A DNA stretch of 64,000 nt from P52-10 sp041397365 (lineage in GTDB: Bacteria > Pseudomonadota > Alphaproteobacteria > Rhizobiales > Xanthobacteraceae), in NCBI GenBank assembly GCA_041397365.1, contig JAWKWT010000011.1:1-64000 (forward strand), in the 5' to 3' direction. Shown in pieces: positions 47,090 through 56,720 of the stretch (positions are counted from its first letter, which is position 1; every line of letters starts with the position of its first letter). The notes beneath the pieces were generated by a model. The model worked only from the letters and a program-made list of their open reading frames with translations, did no database searches and was not told the DNA's origin. The position numbers and the translations under genes were made by a program.

Positions 47090-48720
47090 TCAAATCGTGG
47101 CCGCCGCGAATTTGCGGCCGCCATGCACCGTGCCCCAGATCTTGATGTCCTTCAGGCGCTCGGAATCGACCATCGTCGGGTCCTCCTCCAGAACCGCGAA
47201 ATCCGCCTGCTTGCCGCATTCGATCGAGCCGACTTCTCCGTCCATCCCGAACGTGTAGGCTGCGCCGAGCGTGATGGTGCGCAGCGCGTCGGCTACCGAA
47301 ATGCGCTCGGCCAGGCCGAGGGTGCGGCCGCTGGCCGTCCGCCGGTGGATCGCGCACCACGCGGTGAACAACGGTCCGAGCGGCGTGACCGGCGCGTCGG
47401 AATGGATCGCCAGCGGAACGCCGTTGGCGAGCGCGGTGGCGCAGGCATTCATGCGTTCGGCCCGCTCGGGACCGACCGTCAGCGCGTAGTGCTGATCGCC
47501 CCAATAGAAATGATGGTTGGGGAACAGGTTCACGCACATGCCGAGCTTCTTCATGCGGCGGAATTGATTGGCGTTCGCCAACTGGCAATGCTGCAAGGTG
47601 AAGCGATGATCGAGCCTCGGATATTTGTGAAGCGCGGCTTCCATCGTGTCGAGAACAAGTTCGGTCGCCTCGTTGCCGTTGGTGTGGCAATGCACCCGAT
47701 ATTCGCCGCCAGCGCGCGCTCCAGAATCTCCCGCAATTGTTCGGGCGCGACGTACCAGAGGCCGTTCGGCGCACCGTTGAAATAGCCGGGATCAAGGATG
47801 CGCGCGGAGAACCCCTGAATCGAGCCGTCGACCACGATCTTCACCGTTCCGAGCCGCAACCGATCCGTGCTCATGCCGCGCAGCTCCAGTACCCGATCGA
47901 TCAGCTCGGCGGGACCGATATTGCGGGCGATGCGAAGCGACACGATCCGCGCCGGAAAATTCGCGTCTGCCGTCACGCGCGTCATCATCTCGACGATGCC
48001 GGGCTCCAGCGGGTTGGCAAGATCGGCCGCGGTCGTGACGCCGGCCCGCACGCACAGCCGCGCGAAGGCGCGAAGGCCGAACTCGTCCGTGAGCATCTTG
48101 GCGCGATCGAGGCCCACATGCGGAAGGATCGGGGTCATCACCTCCGGCCCCTTCATCTCGCCATTGGGCAGCCCTTCCTCATCCAGCGTCACGCCCGGGT
48201 GATTGATCGCGCGCAACATCCCGGCCAATTCCAGCGCCTTGGTGTTGACGTTCAGAATATGCCCGCTGGCATGCATGACGCCGATCGGGCGTTCCGCGGA
48301 CACGCGATCCAGATCCTTGCGCGTGACGCGCTTGTTATCGAAATAGATCGGATCGAGGCCCCATGCGGTCAACACCTCGCCCGGCTTGAGCTTCGCTTCC
48401 GCCTGTTTCAGCCGCTCCAGAATGTCGTCGATCGATTTCGCGCCCTTCCATGTGGTGCCGTCGGGATCGGTGCGGTCGAAATAGCCGCAATAGGTGAAGC
48501 GCCATTGCGCGCCTTCGCTCATATGGCTGTGCCCTTCGACGAATCCGGGCATCAGCACCTTGTCTTCGAATTCCGTATCAAGCCGGTATTCACCCCACCC
48601 CTTCAGTTCGTCGAGCGAGCCGACGCCGAGAATGCGTCCGTCGCGCACCGCCACATGGCTCGCGGTCGGCTGGCTCGGATTCATGGTGTGAATCTGACGC
48701 GCCTGATAGATGGTAATCAT
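47090..48720 (-). CDS. metal-dependent amidohydrolase (amidohydrolase family 3, YtcJ-like), one frameshift
   Basis: 543 codons from MITIYQARQIHTMNPSQPTA at 48720; no signal peptide, so cytoplasmic. The HxH metal motif is in GFVEGHSHMSEGAQW. Further ligands are in VHCHTNGNEATE, FTLQHCQLAN and AIHSDAPVTPLGPLF. A one-base change near 47700 separates the two parts. Members hydrolyse amides, carbamates or N-acyl compounds; the substrate here is unknown. It lies directly after the peptide-type ABC transporter genes (30-base gap) and before the G3E GTPase, so it probably cleaves the imported compound. Confidence 0.85.
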
Positions 48721-48750
48721 GGACGGACCTGCCTTGGTTCGATGCGTCAT

Positions 48751-49761
48751 TTATCGTGGAGAAAACATAATCGGGCGTTGCGGGGCGTCGCCGCTCTCCG
48801 TCACGAGGTGACAGGCAACAGAGTGGTCCGGCGCGATCGCGCGCAAAGGCGGCGGCTCCTGCCGGCAGATCGCCTGCGCGTAGGCGCAGCGCGCGGCGAA
48901 GCGGCAACCGACCGGAAGATCGACCGGGCTTGGCGGATCGCCATCCAGCACCGTCGTGCCGGTCAGAGCGCGGCGGCCGACCTGCGGCACCGACGACAGC
49001 AAGGCCCAAGTGTAGGGATGCAGCGGATTGGTGAAAAGCTGCTCGCGCGAGGCCGCTTCCACGACCTGACCGAGATACATCACCAGCACATCGTCGCACA
49101 GATGCTGCACGACGGCGAGATCGTGCGAGATGAAGAGATAGGAGAGCTTGTATTCGCGCTGAAGCTCGGCGAGCAGATTGAGGATCTGGGCCTGGATCGC
49201 GACGTCGAGCGCGGAAACCGGCTCGTCGCAGACGACAAGTTCCGGCTTGGTCGCGAGCGCGCGCGCGATCCCGAGCCGCTGGCGCTGGCCGCCCGAGAAT
49301 TGATGCGGGAAAAGCGAAAGCTGATCGGCTCTCAGTCCCACCTGCCGAAAGACCTCGGTGACGCGCTCCTGCCGTTCGGACGGAGTGCCCACCTTCATCA
49401 GATCCAGCGGCTCCGCCACGATGTCCTTCGCCCGCGATCGCGGATTGAGCGACGAATACGGGTCCTGAAACACCATCTGAATGTGTCGCCGCTGGACCCG
49501 CAAAGCGTCGCCTCGCAGCGCGCCGAAGTCGGAGCCGTTCAGTTTGATCGAGCCGGCCGTGGCGTTCACCAGCCGCATGACCGACAGCGCCACCGTGGTT
49601 TTGCCCGAGCCGGACTCGCCGACGATCCCCAGCGTCTTGCCCTGCGCGACCTGAAACGACACGCCGTCGACGGCATGCACCATCGGCTTGCGGCCGAACC
49701 CCTTGCGCGGCAGCGCGAAGCGAACCTTGAGGTCGGAGACTTCCAGCACGGGGCCGTTCAT
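48751..49761 (-). CDS. peptide/amide ABC transporter ATPase 2 (DppF/OppF-like)
   Basis: 336 residues from MNGPVLEVSDLKVRFALPRK at 49761, whose ATG overlaps the stop of the previous ATPase (ATGA). GIVGESGSGKTTVALSVMRL is Walker A, HQFSGGQRQRLGIARALAT the signature, VVCDEPVSALDVAIQAQ Walker B. The C-terminal oligopeptide motif CRFAARCAYAQAICR carries the cysteines that bind an iron-sulfur cluster in DppF relatives. It works with the neighbouring ATPase at the inner membrane. Confidence 0.93.
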   Translation of the reverse strand: MNGPVLEVSDLKVRFALPRKGFGRKPMVHAVDGVSFQVAQGKTLGIVGESGSGKTTVALSVMRLVNATAGSIKLNGSDFGALRGDALRVQRRHIQMVFQDPYSSLNPRSRAKDIVAEPLDLMKVGTPSERQERVTEVFRQVGLRADQLSLFPHQFSGGQRQRLGIARALATKPELVVCDEPVSALDVAIQAQILNLLAELQREYKLSYLFISHDLAVVQHLCDDVLVMYLGQVVEAASREQLFTNPLHPYTWALLSSVPQVGRRALTGTTVLDGDPPSPVDLPVGCRFAARCAYAQAICRQEPPPLRAIAPDHSVACHLVTESGDAPQRPIMFSPR

Positions 49762-50765
49762 TGCAGAGCTCCCTGCTCGCTCTTCGCTTCGACCGCAAGC
49801 CAGCAGCGCACCGAGTGATCGTGATCGACGATCGTTTCGGGAGGACATTCGCTGAGACAGCGATCGAACTGCGAGCTGCAACGCGACGCGAAGGGACAGC
49901 CCGCGCCTTCATTGCCGGGCGCGGGCACGATGCCCGGAATCTCCGTCAGCCGCTGCCGCGGCGTCAGCCTGCCCAGTTCCAATCGGGGTCGGCATTCGAG
50001 AAGCGCCCTCGTATAGGGATGCGCTGGATGTTGCAGAACCCGCTCCGCGCTGCCCTCTTCCACTTTCCGCCCCGCATACATGACGAGAACGCGATCGGCC
50101 ATCTCGCCGACGGCGCCCATGTCGTGGGTGATGAGGATCGTCGCCGTTCCGTTCTTTCCTTTCAGGTCGCTGAGCAGATCGAAAATCTGCGCCTGCACGG
50201 TGACGTCGAGCGCCGTCGTCGGTTCGTCGGCGATCAGAATTTCCGGCTGGCAGGCAAGCGCGATCGCGATCATCACGCGCTGGCGCATTCCGCCGGAGAA
50301 CTGATGCGGAAAATCGGTGGCCCGCCGCTCTGCGTCGGGAATGCGGACGGCGCGCAGCATCTCGACGGCCGCCGCCCAGGCGGCCGCGCGATCGAGATCG
50401 CGATGCTGCCGCAGCACCTCCGAAATCTGCTCGCCGACCGAATAGACCGGATTCAGCGACGTCATCGGCTCCTGAAAGATCATCGAGATCCTGTCGCCGC
50501 GGACCGAGCGCATGCGCCGGTCGGATGCGGTTACGAGATTCTCCCCGTCGAGCAGGACATCGCCGCCGGCGATGTGTCCGGTGGGCTTCGGCAGCAGCCC
50601 CAGCACCGCCAATGCGGAAATGCTCTTGCCGCTTCCGGACTCGCCGACGATGCACAATGTTTCCCCCCGCGCCAGCGAGAAGGACAATTGATGCAGCACC
50701 CGGACGCGCCCGTCGTAGGTATCGAAATCGACCGTGAGGTCCTTGACCGCGAGCAGATCCGTCAT
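49758..50765 (-). CDS. peptide/amide ABC transporter ATPase 1 (DppD/OppD-like)
   Basis: 335 residues, intact. CIVGESGSGKSISALAVLGL, HQFSGGMRQRVMIAIALACQ and LIADEPTTALDVTVQAQ are the nucleotide-binding motifs, and CPFASRCSSQFDRC is the C-terminal cysteine motif. Both ends overlap neighbours by ATGA, giving strict coupling in the operon SBP-permease-permease-ATPase-ATPase. Confidence 0.94.
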   Translation of the reverse strand: MTDLLAVKDLTVDFDTYDGRVRVLHQLSFSLARGETLCIVGESGSGKSISALAVLGLLPKPTGHIAGGDVLLDGENLVTASDRRMRSVRGDRISMIFQEPMTSLNPVYSVGEQISEVLRQHRDLDRAAAWAAAVEMLRAVRIPDAERRATDFPHQFSGGMRQRVMIAIALACQPEILIADEPTTALDVTVQAQIFDLLSDLKGKNGTATILITHDMGAVGEMADRVLVMYAGRKVEEGSAERVLQHPAHPYTRALLECRPRLELGRLTPRQRLTEIPGIVPAPGNEGAGCPFASRCSSQFDRCLSECPPETIVDHDHSVRCWLAVEAKSEQGALQ

Positions 50766-51667
50766 CGGCTTCGGAGCCTCGGATTAAATGCGTCGTTCAA
50801 TCCATCTCCGACCAGGCTGATGGCGAGGACGGTGAGGAAGATGGCGGTGCCGGGAAGCGTGACGGTCCACCACGCTTCGCGCAGATAGGGTCGCGACGTT
50901 CCGATCATGAGCCCCCAGCTGACCGAATTGCGATCGCCCAGACCGAGAAAGGACAGCCCCGCTTCGAACAGAATGGCGGAGCCCGCGGCCAGCGTGGCGG
51001 AGACGATGATTGGCGGCAGCGCGTTCGGCAAGATCGTCGCGAGGATCAACCGCAGATGCGAAGCACCGGCGCTTCGGCTGGAGCGGACATAATCCAGCTT
51101 GCTGATCCGCAGAAATTCGGCGCGCGTCAGCCGCGCCATGCCCGGCCAGGCCACCACGCCGATCGCGGACGCGACGACGAGCAGGCTCGGCCCGAACAGG
51201 CTGATGATGACCATCGTGAACAGCAGCGAGGGAAGCACCTGAAAGAATTCGACCACGCGCCCCAGCATCGCATCCACGCGCCCGCCGAAATAACCCGACA
51301 CAGCCCCGATCGTCACTCCGATCAGAACCGATATCGCGGCGGCAAGCCCTCCGACCAGCAGCGTCGGCCGTCCGCCCTGAATCAGTCCCGCCAGAATGTC
51401 CCGGCCGAGATAGTCGCTCCCTAGCGGAACGTCTTCCGATCCCGGCGGCTGATGCGGAGCCTGCACGATCTCGAACGGATCGACGTGATAGATCAACGGA
51501 CCGAGGAGAACGAAACTCACGATCGCAAACAGCAGCACCAGACCGAACAGCGCCGACAGGTTACGGCGGAACACAGTCCAGGCTTCGGCCCACGGGCTTC
51601 GCCCTTCCGCCGGCGGGCTTGCGCCAATGGCTGTTTGCGGAGATGCCTCAACCGACGTTACTGTCAC
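50762..51667 (-). CDS. peptide/amide ABC transporter permease 2 (DppC-like)
   Basis: 301 residues, intact. The N-terminal cytoplasmic stretch precedes LSALFGLVLLFAIVSFVLLG, and the family motif GSDYLGRDILAGLIQGGR follows. The EAA-type loop AGASHLRLILATILPNALPP contacts the ATPases. About six membrane helices. Both its start and stop overlap neighbours (ATGA). Confidence 0.94.
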   Translation of the reverse strand: MTVTSVEASPQTAIGASPPAEGRSPWAEAWTVFRRNLSALFGLVLLFAIVSFVLLGPLIYHVDPFEIVQAPHQPPGSEDVPLGSDYLGRDILAGLIQGGRPTLLVGGLAAAISVLIGVTIGAVSGYFGGRVDAMLGRVVEFFQVLPSLLFTMVIISLFGPSLLVVASAIGVVAWPGMARLTRAEFLRISKLDYVRSSRSAGASHLRLILATILPNALPPIIVSATLAAGSAILFEAGLSFLGLGDRNSVSWGLMIGTSRPYLREAWWTVTLPGTAIFLTVLAISLVGDGLNDAFNPRLRSR

Positions 51668-52641
51668 GACCGGGCTCCCACGCGCGGATCAATCAAACGA
51701 TAAAGCAGATCGGTGAGGATGGTCCCGACAATCACCAGCACCGCCGAGGCGACCAGAATGCCGAGAATGAGCTGATTGTCGCGCCGCGAGATCGCGTCAT
51801 AGGCGAGCAGCCCCAACCCCGGCCAGGTAAAAACGGTTTCGACGAGCACGGCGCCGGCGAGCATTCCCGACAGTTGCAGGCCCGCCATCGTCACCACCGG
51901 CATCAGCGCGTTCCGAAGCCCGTGCTTGAACAGCACCTTGCCTTCATGAAGGCCCTTTGCGCGCGCGGTTCGGACGTAGTCGGAGTTCATCACCTCAAGC
52001 ATGCTGGCGCGCGTCAGCCGAGTATAGAGAGCCAGATAGATCAGCGCGAGCGTCGTCGCCGGGAGGATCAGGTGATGCAGAACGTCGACGGCGAACGCCC
52101 AGCCGGACAGATCCGCCGCAACATCGTACATCCCCGAGGTCGGCACCAGCGGCACGATGATCGCGAACATCAGCAGCAGCAGGAGTCCGCTCCAGAACAC
52201 CGGCGCGGAGAAGCCGAGCAATGCGACGACGTTGACGACCGCCGCGAACCAGCTTCGGGAAAAACGCGCGGAGATCACGCCGAGAATGACGCCGAGCCCT
52301 AGCGCGATCGCAAGCGAGGTGAAGACCAGCAGCACGGTCGCGGGAACACGATCCAGGATCAGGTCCGCGACCGGCCGGTTGTAATAGGCGGAGATACCGA
52401 GGTCTCCCGTCAGGGTACGGCCGATATACAGGAAGAACTGCTCGACGAAGGGACGGTCCAGCCCGAATTGATGGCGCAATTCGCGGACCGTTTCCTCGGT
52501 GGCTCCTCCCATTTCGCCGACGATCGTCTCGACGATGTCGCCGGGCGCTGCGTGCAACAACATGAAGTTCAACGCGGCGACCGACGCAATGAGAATGAGC
52601 GCCAGAAGAAATCGCCCTACGATTTCCCTTATGAGCGGCAT
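51664..52641 (-). CDS. peptide/amide ABC transporter permease 1 (DppB-like)
   Basis: 325 residues, intact. LALILIASVAALNFMLLHAA is the first helix, GDLGISAYYNRPVADLILDR the DppB signature, and RAKGLHEGKVLFKHGLRNAL the ATPase-contact loop. It starts ten bases after the binding-protein stop and overlaps the next permease by ATGA. Confidence 0.94.
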   Translation of the reverse strand: MPLIREIVGRFLLALILIASVAALNFMLLHAAPGDIVETIVGEMGGATEETVRELRHQFGLDRPFVEQFFLYIGRTLTGDLGISAYYNRPVADLILDRVPATVLLVFTSLAIALGLGVILGVISARFSRSWFAAVVNVVALLGFSAPVFWSGLLLLLMFAIIVPLVPTSGMYDVAADLSGWAFAVDVLHHLILPATTLALIYLALYTRLTRASMLEVMNSDYVRTARAKGLHEGKVLFKHGLRNALMPVVTMAGLQLSGMLAGAVLVETVFTWPGLGLLAYDAISRRDNQLILGILVASAVLVIVGTILTDLLYRLIDPRVGARS

Positions 52642-52650
52642 GACGTTCGC

Positions 52651-54225
52651 CTATTCCCAGCTCAGTTCGTCGATCGGCGCATGCGAGCCCCAGATCGACA
52701 TCGGCAGCCCCTTCAGCCGCTTGTCATAGGCGCTGTAGTGCGGCACGACGTTGATGAACGCCACCGGCGCGTCACGAACAACGATTTGCTGAAACTCCTT
52801 GTAGAGCTGCTTGCGCTTGTCCTCGTTCGTTTCCACCGCGGCCTTTGCAAGCAGCTCGTCCACGCGCGGATTGCTGTAGCTCTGGGTGTTCGACCAGACC
52901 ACGCCCTTGCGGATGTTGGACGTGAGGTAGGTGCGATGTACGCCGATCGTCGGATCGCCCCAGTTGAAGACGTTGTCGGTCGTCATGTCGAAATCATGCC
53001 CGCCGACCCGTTTCGCCCATGACGGAAAATCCGGCATCGGAACCAGTTCCAGATCGACGCCGATGCGCTTGAGCTGCGCCTTCAGATACTCCGCGACATT
53101 CTGGGAATAGTCCCGGCCCGCCGGCGTGAAGAGGATTGACGTCTTGAAGCGGATGCCCTGGGCATTCTTCTTCAGACCGGCTTCATCGAGCAGCTTTTCC
53201 GCTTTCGGCAGATCGACCTTATAGTGCTCGACATCGCTGGTGTAATAAGGCGAGGACGGCGCGATCGGGCCGGTGGCGATCTGCGTACGTCCACGCTGCA
53301 ACCGCTTGGTGATGAATTGGCGATCCAGAACGAACGAGATCGCCTGCCTCACTTTGACATCGTCGAACGGTTTTTTCGCGGTGTTGAACGCGATCCAGAT
53401 GAGCGGGCCAACGCCACGGCCGCCTTCGTCGGACACCACGAGATTGGGCAGCTTCGCCAGATGATCGATCGACGAAATATCCGTAATCAGGGGGCTGAAG
53501 TCGGCTTCCTTGGCTTCCATCGCCAGCGCCCGCGCGTTGGCGTCCTTGTAGATCTTGATGACGACCCGATCGAGCTTGGGGCGGCCCGGAAGGAAGAAGT
53601 CGGGAAATTTTTCCAGAATGATGTGCTGCTCGGGATTGAAGTCCACGAGCTTGAACGGACCGGAGCCGACGGGGTTCAAGTTGCGTGGATGGGTCGGAAG
53701 CGGCTGCCCGTCATCGAAGATGTGTTTCGGCAGGACCGGACAGAAAGGAGGCGTCAGGCTCAACAGCAGCGCCGGGCTCGGCTGGGAAAGGTGAACAATG
53801 ACGGTGTTGTCGTCCGGCGTGTCGATTTTCTCGACCTCCGACAGCAGCCTGAACGGATGGTACTTCTTGACCACCATGAGAGAGAAGGCGACGTCCGCGG
53901 ACGTGATCGGCGCGCCATCGTGAAACTTCGCGCCCTTGCGCAGTTTGAGCGTGAGCGTCTTGTTGTCGCTGCCGAACTCCCAGCTCTCCGCCAGATAAGG
54001 CTGGATCTTCCAGTCACCGTCGACGCGCAGCGGACTGGCGAAAATCTGAGCGCCCGGCTGCATCGTGTAGACGCCGGACTGCACCGCGGGATTCAAATGG
54101 CGCGGCGTTCCGACCGACGCCCATATGACGCTGTTGTTTTCTTTGCCCGCATAAGTCGGCGAAGAGATGATCCCACAAGCGAGGGAGCCCAAAAGAACCA
54201 TCGCAAAACGAATGCTCTGCTGCAC
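52651..54225 (-). CDS. family-5 extracytoplasmic solute-binding protein of the ABC transporter
   Basis: A DppA/OppA-like periplasmic protein of 524 residues. I place the start at GTG 54225 because GAGGAGG ends five bases before it; an ATG at 54255 is in frame. The signal peptide QSIRFAMVLLGSLACGIISS is cleaved near TYAG. Family features are YLAESWEFGSDNKTLTLKLR, KGAKFHDGAPITSADVAFSL and DVKVRQAISFVLDRQFI. It is the first gene of a tight seven-gene leftward operon ending in the G3E GTPase. The ligand is unknown: peptides, opines or other amides are possible. Confidence 0.92.
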   Translation of the reverse strand: MQQSIRFAMVLLGSLACGIISSPTYAGKENNSVIWASVGTPRHLNPAVQSGVYTMQPGAQIFASPLRVDGDWKIQPYLAESWEFGSDNKTLTLKLRKGAKFHDGAPITSADVAFSLMVVKKYHPFRLLSEVEKIDTPDDNTVIVHLSQPSPALLLSLTPPFCPVLPKHIFDDGQPLPTHPRNLNPVGSGPFKLVDFNPEQHIILEKFPDFFLPGRPKLDRVVIKIYKDANARALAMEAKEADFSPLITDISSIDHLAKLPNLVVSDEGGRGVGPLIWIAFNTAKKPFDDVKVRQAISFVLDRQFITKRLQRGRTQIATGPIAPSSPYYTSDVEHYKVDLPKAEKLLDEAGLKKNAQGIRFKTSILFTPAGRDYSQNVAEYLKAQLKRIGVDLELVPMPDFPSWAKRVGGHDFDMTTDNVFNWGDPTIGVHRTYLTSNIRKGVVWSNTQSYSNPRVDELLAKAAVETNEDKRKQLYKEFQQIVVRDAPVAFINVVPHYSAYDKRLKGLPMSIWGSHAPIDELSWE

Positions 54226-54554
54226 ACCCACCTCCTCATCGGTTACGGGGGACACTTTTATTTCTGCGTGCGCAGCCAGAATACACGGCGCGTCACGCAG
54301 GCGATCCCCTCAAGTCTGACGATCTTGGCAGCCGGCAGTCGCCACGATAGTGCCAGAAGTTCCTAATAAATAGGACCAGCCGAGCGTACTGCTTTCTCCG
54401 AATGCATCTGCACATTTCCACAGCGCGGATTGCTTATTGTTTGTCTCGCAGAACCTCGGAGATGCATCTTGAATCCAGCAGTGGCGACTTCTCGTCGCAG
54501 GAACTGCAACGCAACCGATCGCCTCCGCATTTGGCGAAATGCACTAAGGGCGCC
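54226..54554. promoter_or_regulatory. 329-base gap holding the promoter of the ABC-amidohydrolase operon
   Basis: No gene is seen. The leftward operon must start here; AAAGTGTCCCCCG lies near its left end and an AT-rich stretch TTCCTAATAAATAGGA around 54360 (itself a small palindrome, CCTA-ATAAA-TAGG) is the most promoter-like part. I could not assign hexamers. Confidence 0.4.
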
Positions 54555-55464
54555 CTAAGCCGCACCCGCCTCCGGGATGATGCCGCGATCATGCAGCATT
54601 TTCTCGAAAGCGACAGCGGCCGGCGCGGCGATCCTGCCAGGCAGTTTCAGTTGCCATAGCGTGCGTTCGATAGTCATCTTCCGGATCGGAACGGTCTTCA
54701 ACTGGCCCAGCTGCAATTGGTCCGTGATCGCCGCGGCGGAGACGATGGAGATGCCAAGCCCGGCCACCACTGACTGCTTGATCGCCGCGGTGCTGCCGAC
54801 CTCAAGCGTCCGGCCCGGCTCGATGCCATGCGCAGCCAATGCGCGCGCAACCACCTCGCGCGTTCCGGACCCCGGTTCTCGGACGATCAGCGTCTCGCTT
54901 TCGATTCCTTTCGGATCGATGGCGTCGGGCGCTTCCGAAAAAGGATGATCCGCCGCAACGATCAGCCGCATAATGTCCGTGCGCCACGGCTCGGCCACCA
55001 GGCCCCGTTCCTCCACGGGTCCCTCCACCAGGCCGATATCGATATCCTGCGCAAGCATCAGCGCCGCGATATCGCGGGTGTTGGCGCTCGTCAGATAAAG
55101 GTCGATGCCGGGATGTACCCGGTGAAACGCCCCGAGATAGCGCGGGATCATATAGGTCGCGATCGTCGTGCTCGCGCCGATCCGCAACGATCCGTTGTCG
55201 AGGCTTCGAAGCGCAAAAAGCTCGTCCTCGGCGGCGCGCTCGGCCGCGAACAGCGCCTCCGCATGGCGCGCCAGCGCCGCCGCCTCGGTCGGAACGACCC
55301 CTTCGGCAGCCGGTCGAGCAGGCGGCAAAGCTGACCTGAAGCTCGAAATCGCGCACGCCTTTGGGATATGACTGGCTGATGTTGAGAAGATCGGCGGCGC
55401 GGGAAAAATTTCCGGTTCGCACCACGGTCGCGAACATCCGGAGCAGATGAAGATTGAGCGGCAT
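54555..55464 (-). CDS. LysR-family regulator (CysL/YeiE-like), frameshifts in the linker after the HTH
   Basis: About 303 residues. The HTH is MPLNLHLLRMFATVVRTGNF, SRAADLLNISQ..KGVRDFE at 55464. Two or more indels near 55330-55360 displace the following helix. From GVVPTEAAALARHAEAL the effector domain is continuous: GSLRIGASTTIATYMIPRYL, DIGLVEGPVEERGLV and VAGLGISIVSAAAITDQ. It is divergent from the exporter at 55548 with an 83-base gap. This repeats the conserved yeiE-yeiH or cysL arrangement, in which the regulator controls the exporter or sulfur metabolism. Confidence 0.82.
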
Positions 55465-55547
55465 AACCCCTCGCTATCCGGCATTCGAAACGATACTTCC
55501 AGTTTACGATCCGTTCCGGCGGCGCTGCAGCCTCAAGAAGGAATTCG

Positions 55548-56600
55548 ATGTGTCCGACAGAGCCGATCATCCGAACCAGAGAGTGGCTTCGCGCATTGCC
55601 GCCCTCGTTCCCCGGATCCTCCTGTATTCTCCTGAGCCTCGCCGCGACCGGCCTGCAATGGACGGAGGGGCCCTTGTCGGCTTTCCCTATATCGAGGCGC
55701 TTGTGGTGCCCGATCCTGCTCGGCATCGCCGTCCGCATATTCTGGACGCCGGGGCCGACATGGCAGCCTGGCATTGCCTTCACTGCGAGGCAATTGCTGG
55801 AGCTGGCCGTCGCCTTCCTCGGCGCGTCGATTACATTTTCGTCGCTGGTCGCCTCCGGCCCCGCCCTGCTCGGCGCGATCGTGGGGATCGTGCTGCTCAT
55901 GCTCGCGGTCAGCTACGGCATCGGCCGTGCGCTCGGGCTGCCGACGCGGCTTTCGATCCTGATCGCCTGCGGCAACTCGATCTGCGGCAACTCGGCGATC
56001 GCAGCCGTCGCCCCGGTGATCGGCGCGACCTCGGACGAGATCGCTTCCTCGATCTCGTTCACCGCGCTGCTCGGCGTGATCGTCGTCATCGGCCTTCCGC
56101 TGTGATCGATCGTCGGTCTCGGCCAAACGCAATATGGCTTTCTTGCCGGAATGACCGTCTACGCCGTGCCGCAGGTGCTGGCGGCGACGATGCCGGTCGG
56201 GGTGGAGCACCCAGATGGGCACGCTGGTCAAACTCGTCCGGGTCATGATGCTGGGTCCGGTGGTCACTGGCGCCGCGATCCTCGCCCGCCGTCTTCGGAC
56301 CGACCGGAACGAGGCTGCTTCCGGCAAGCTCGGTATCCTCAAGATCGTGCCGTGGTTCATCATGGCGTTCCTTCTCTTGGCGGCGCTGCGCTCGCTCGAC
56401 CTGCTCCCCCACAGTGCGGTGCTGTATTCGCAGAAGGCGGCGACGCTTCTCACGCTGCTGGCGATGGCCGCGCTCGGACTCGGCGTCGATCCGCGCGTGA
56501 TCGGACAGGTCGGCGGACGGGTGACAGCGGCGGTGACGCTCTCGCTCACCTGTCTCCTCGGCCTCAACCTGATCCTCGTCCGGTTCGTTCTCCCCATTGA
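55548..56600 (+). CDS. YeiH/UPF0324-family membrane protein, TauZ-type sulfite/sulfate exporter candidate, broken frame
   Basis: The start MCPTEPIIRTREWLRALPPS at 55548 follows AAGAAGG. Membrane helices and the family block SILIACGNSICGNSAIAAVA, PVIGATSDEIASSISFTALL are clear. An in-frame TGA at 56103 interrupts before GFLAGMTVYAVPQVLAATMP, and near 56205 two bases are missing in the LSTQMGTLVKLVRVMMLGP region. The last helices are readable from about 56215 onward. The end is uncertain: 56600 in one frame, 56724 in another. Members beside xsc are thought to export sulfite or sulfate made from taurine. Here it may be sequence error or true decay. Confidence 0.7.
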
Positions 56601-56720
56601 CGCATGGAGGAAGAATCTCGCGGCGCACTCAGCTTCACGCCGTTCGGCTTGCATTCACGAGCCACTTTCGTCGACACTGCGCGCGGCACGGAGGGCTGTT
56701 TATGGATGGACGTCCGCAAC

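Noticed and set aside
56100..56106. In-frame TGA in the YeiH gene read as selenocysteine
   Set aside because: No SECIS-like hairpin was recognised, the family has no cysteine or selenocysteine there, and further frame damage follows 100 bases on.
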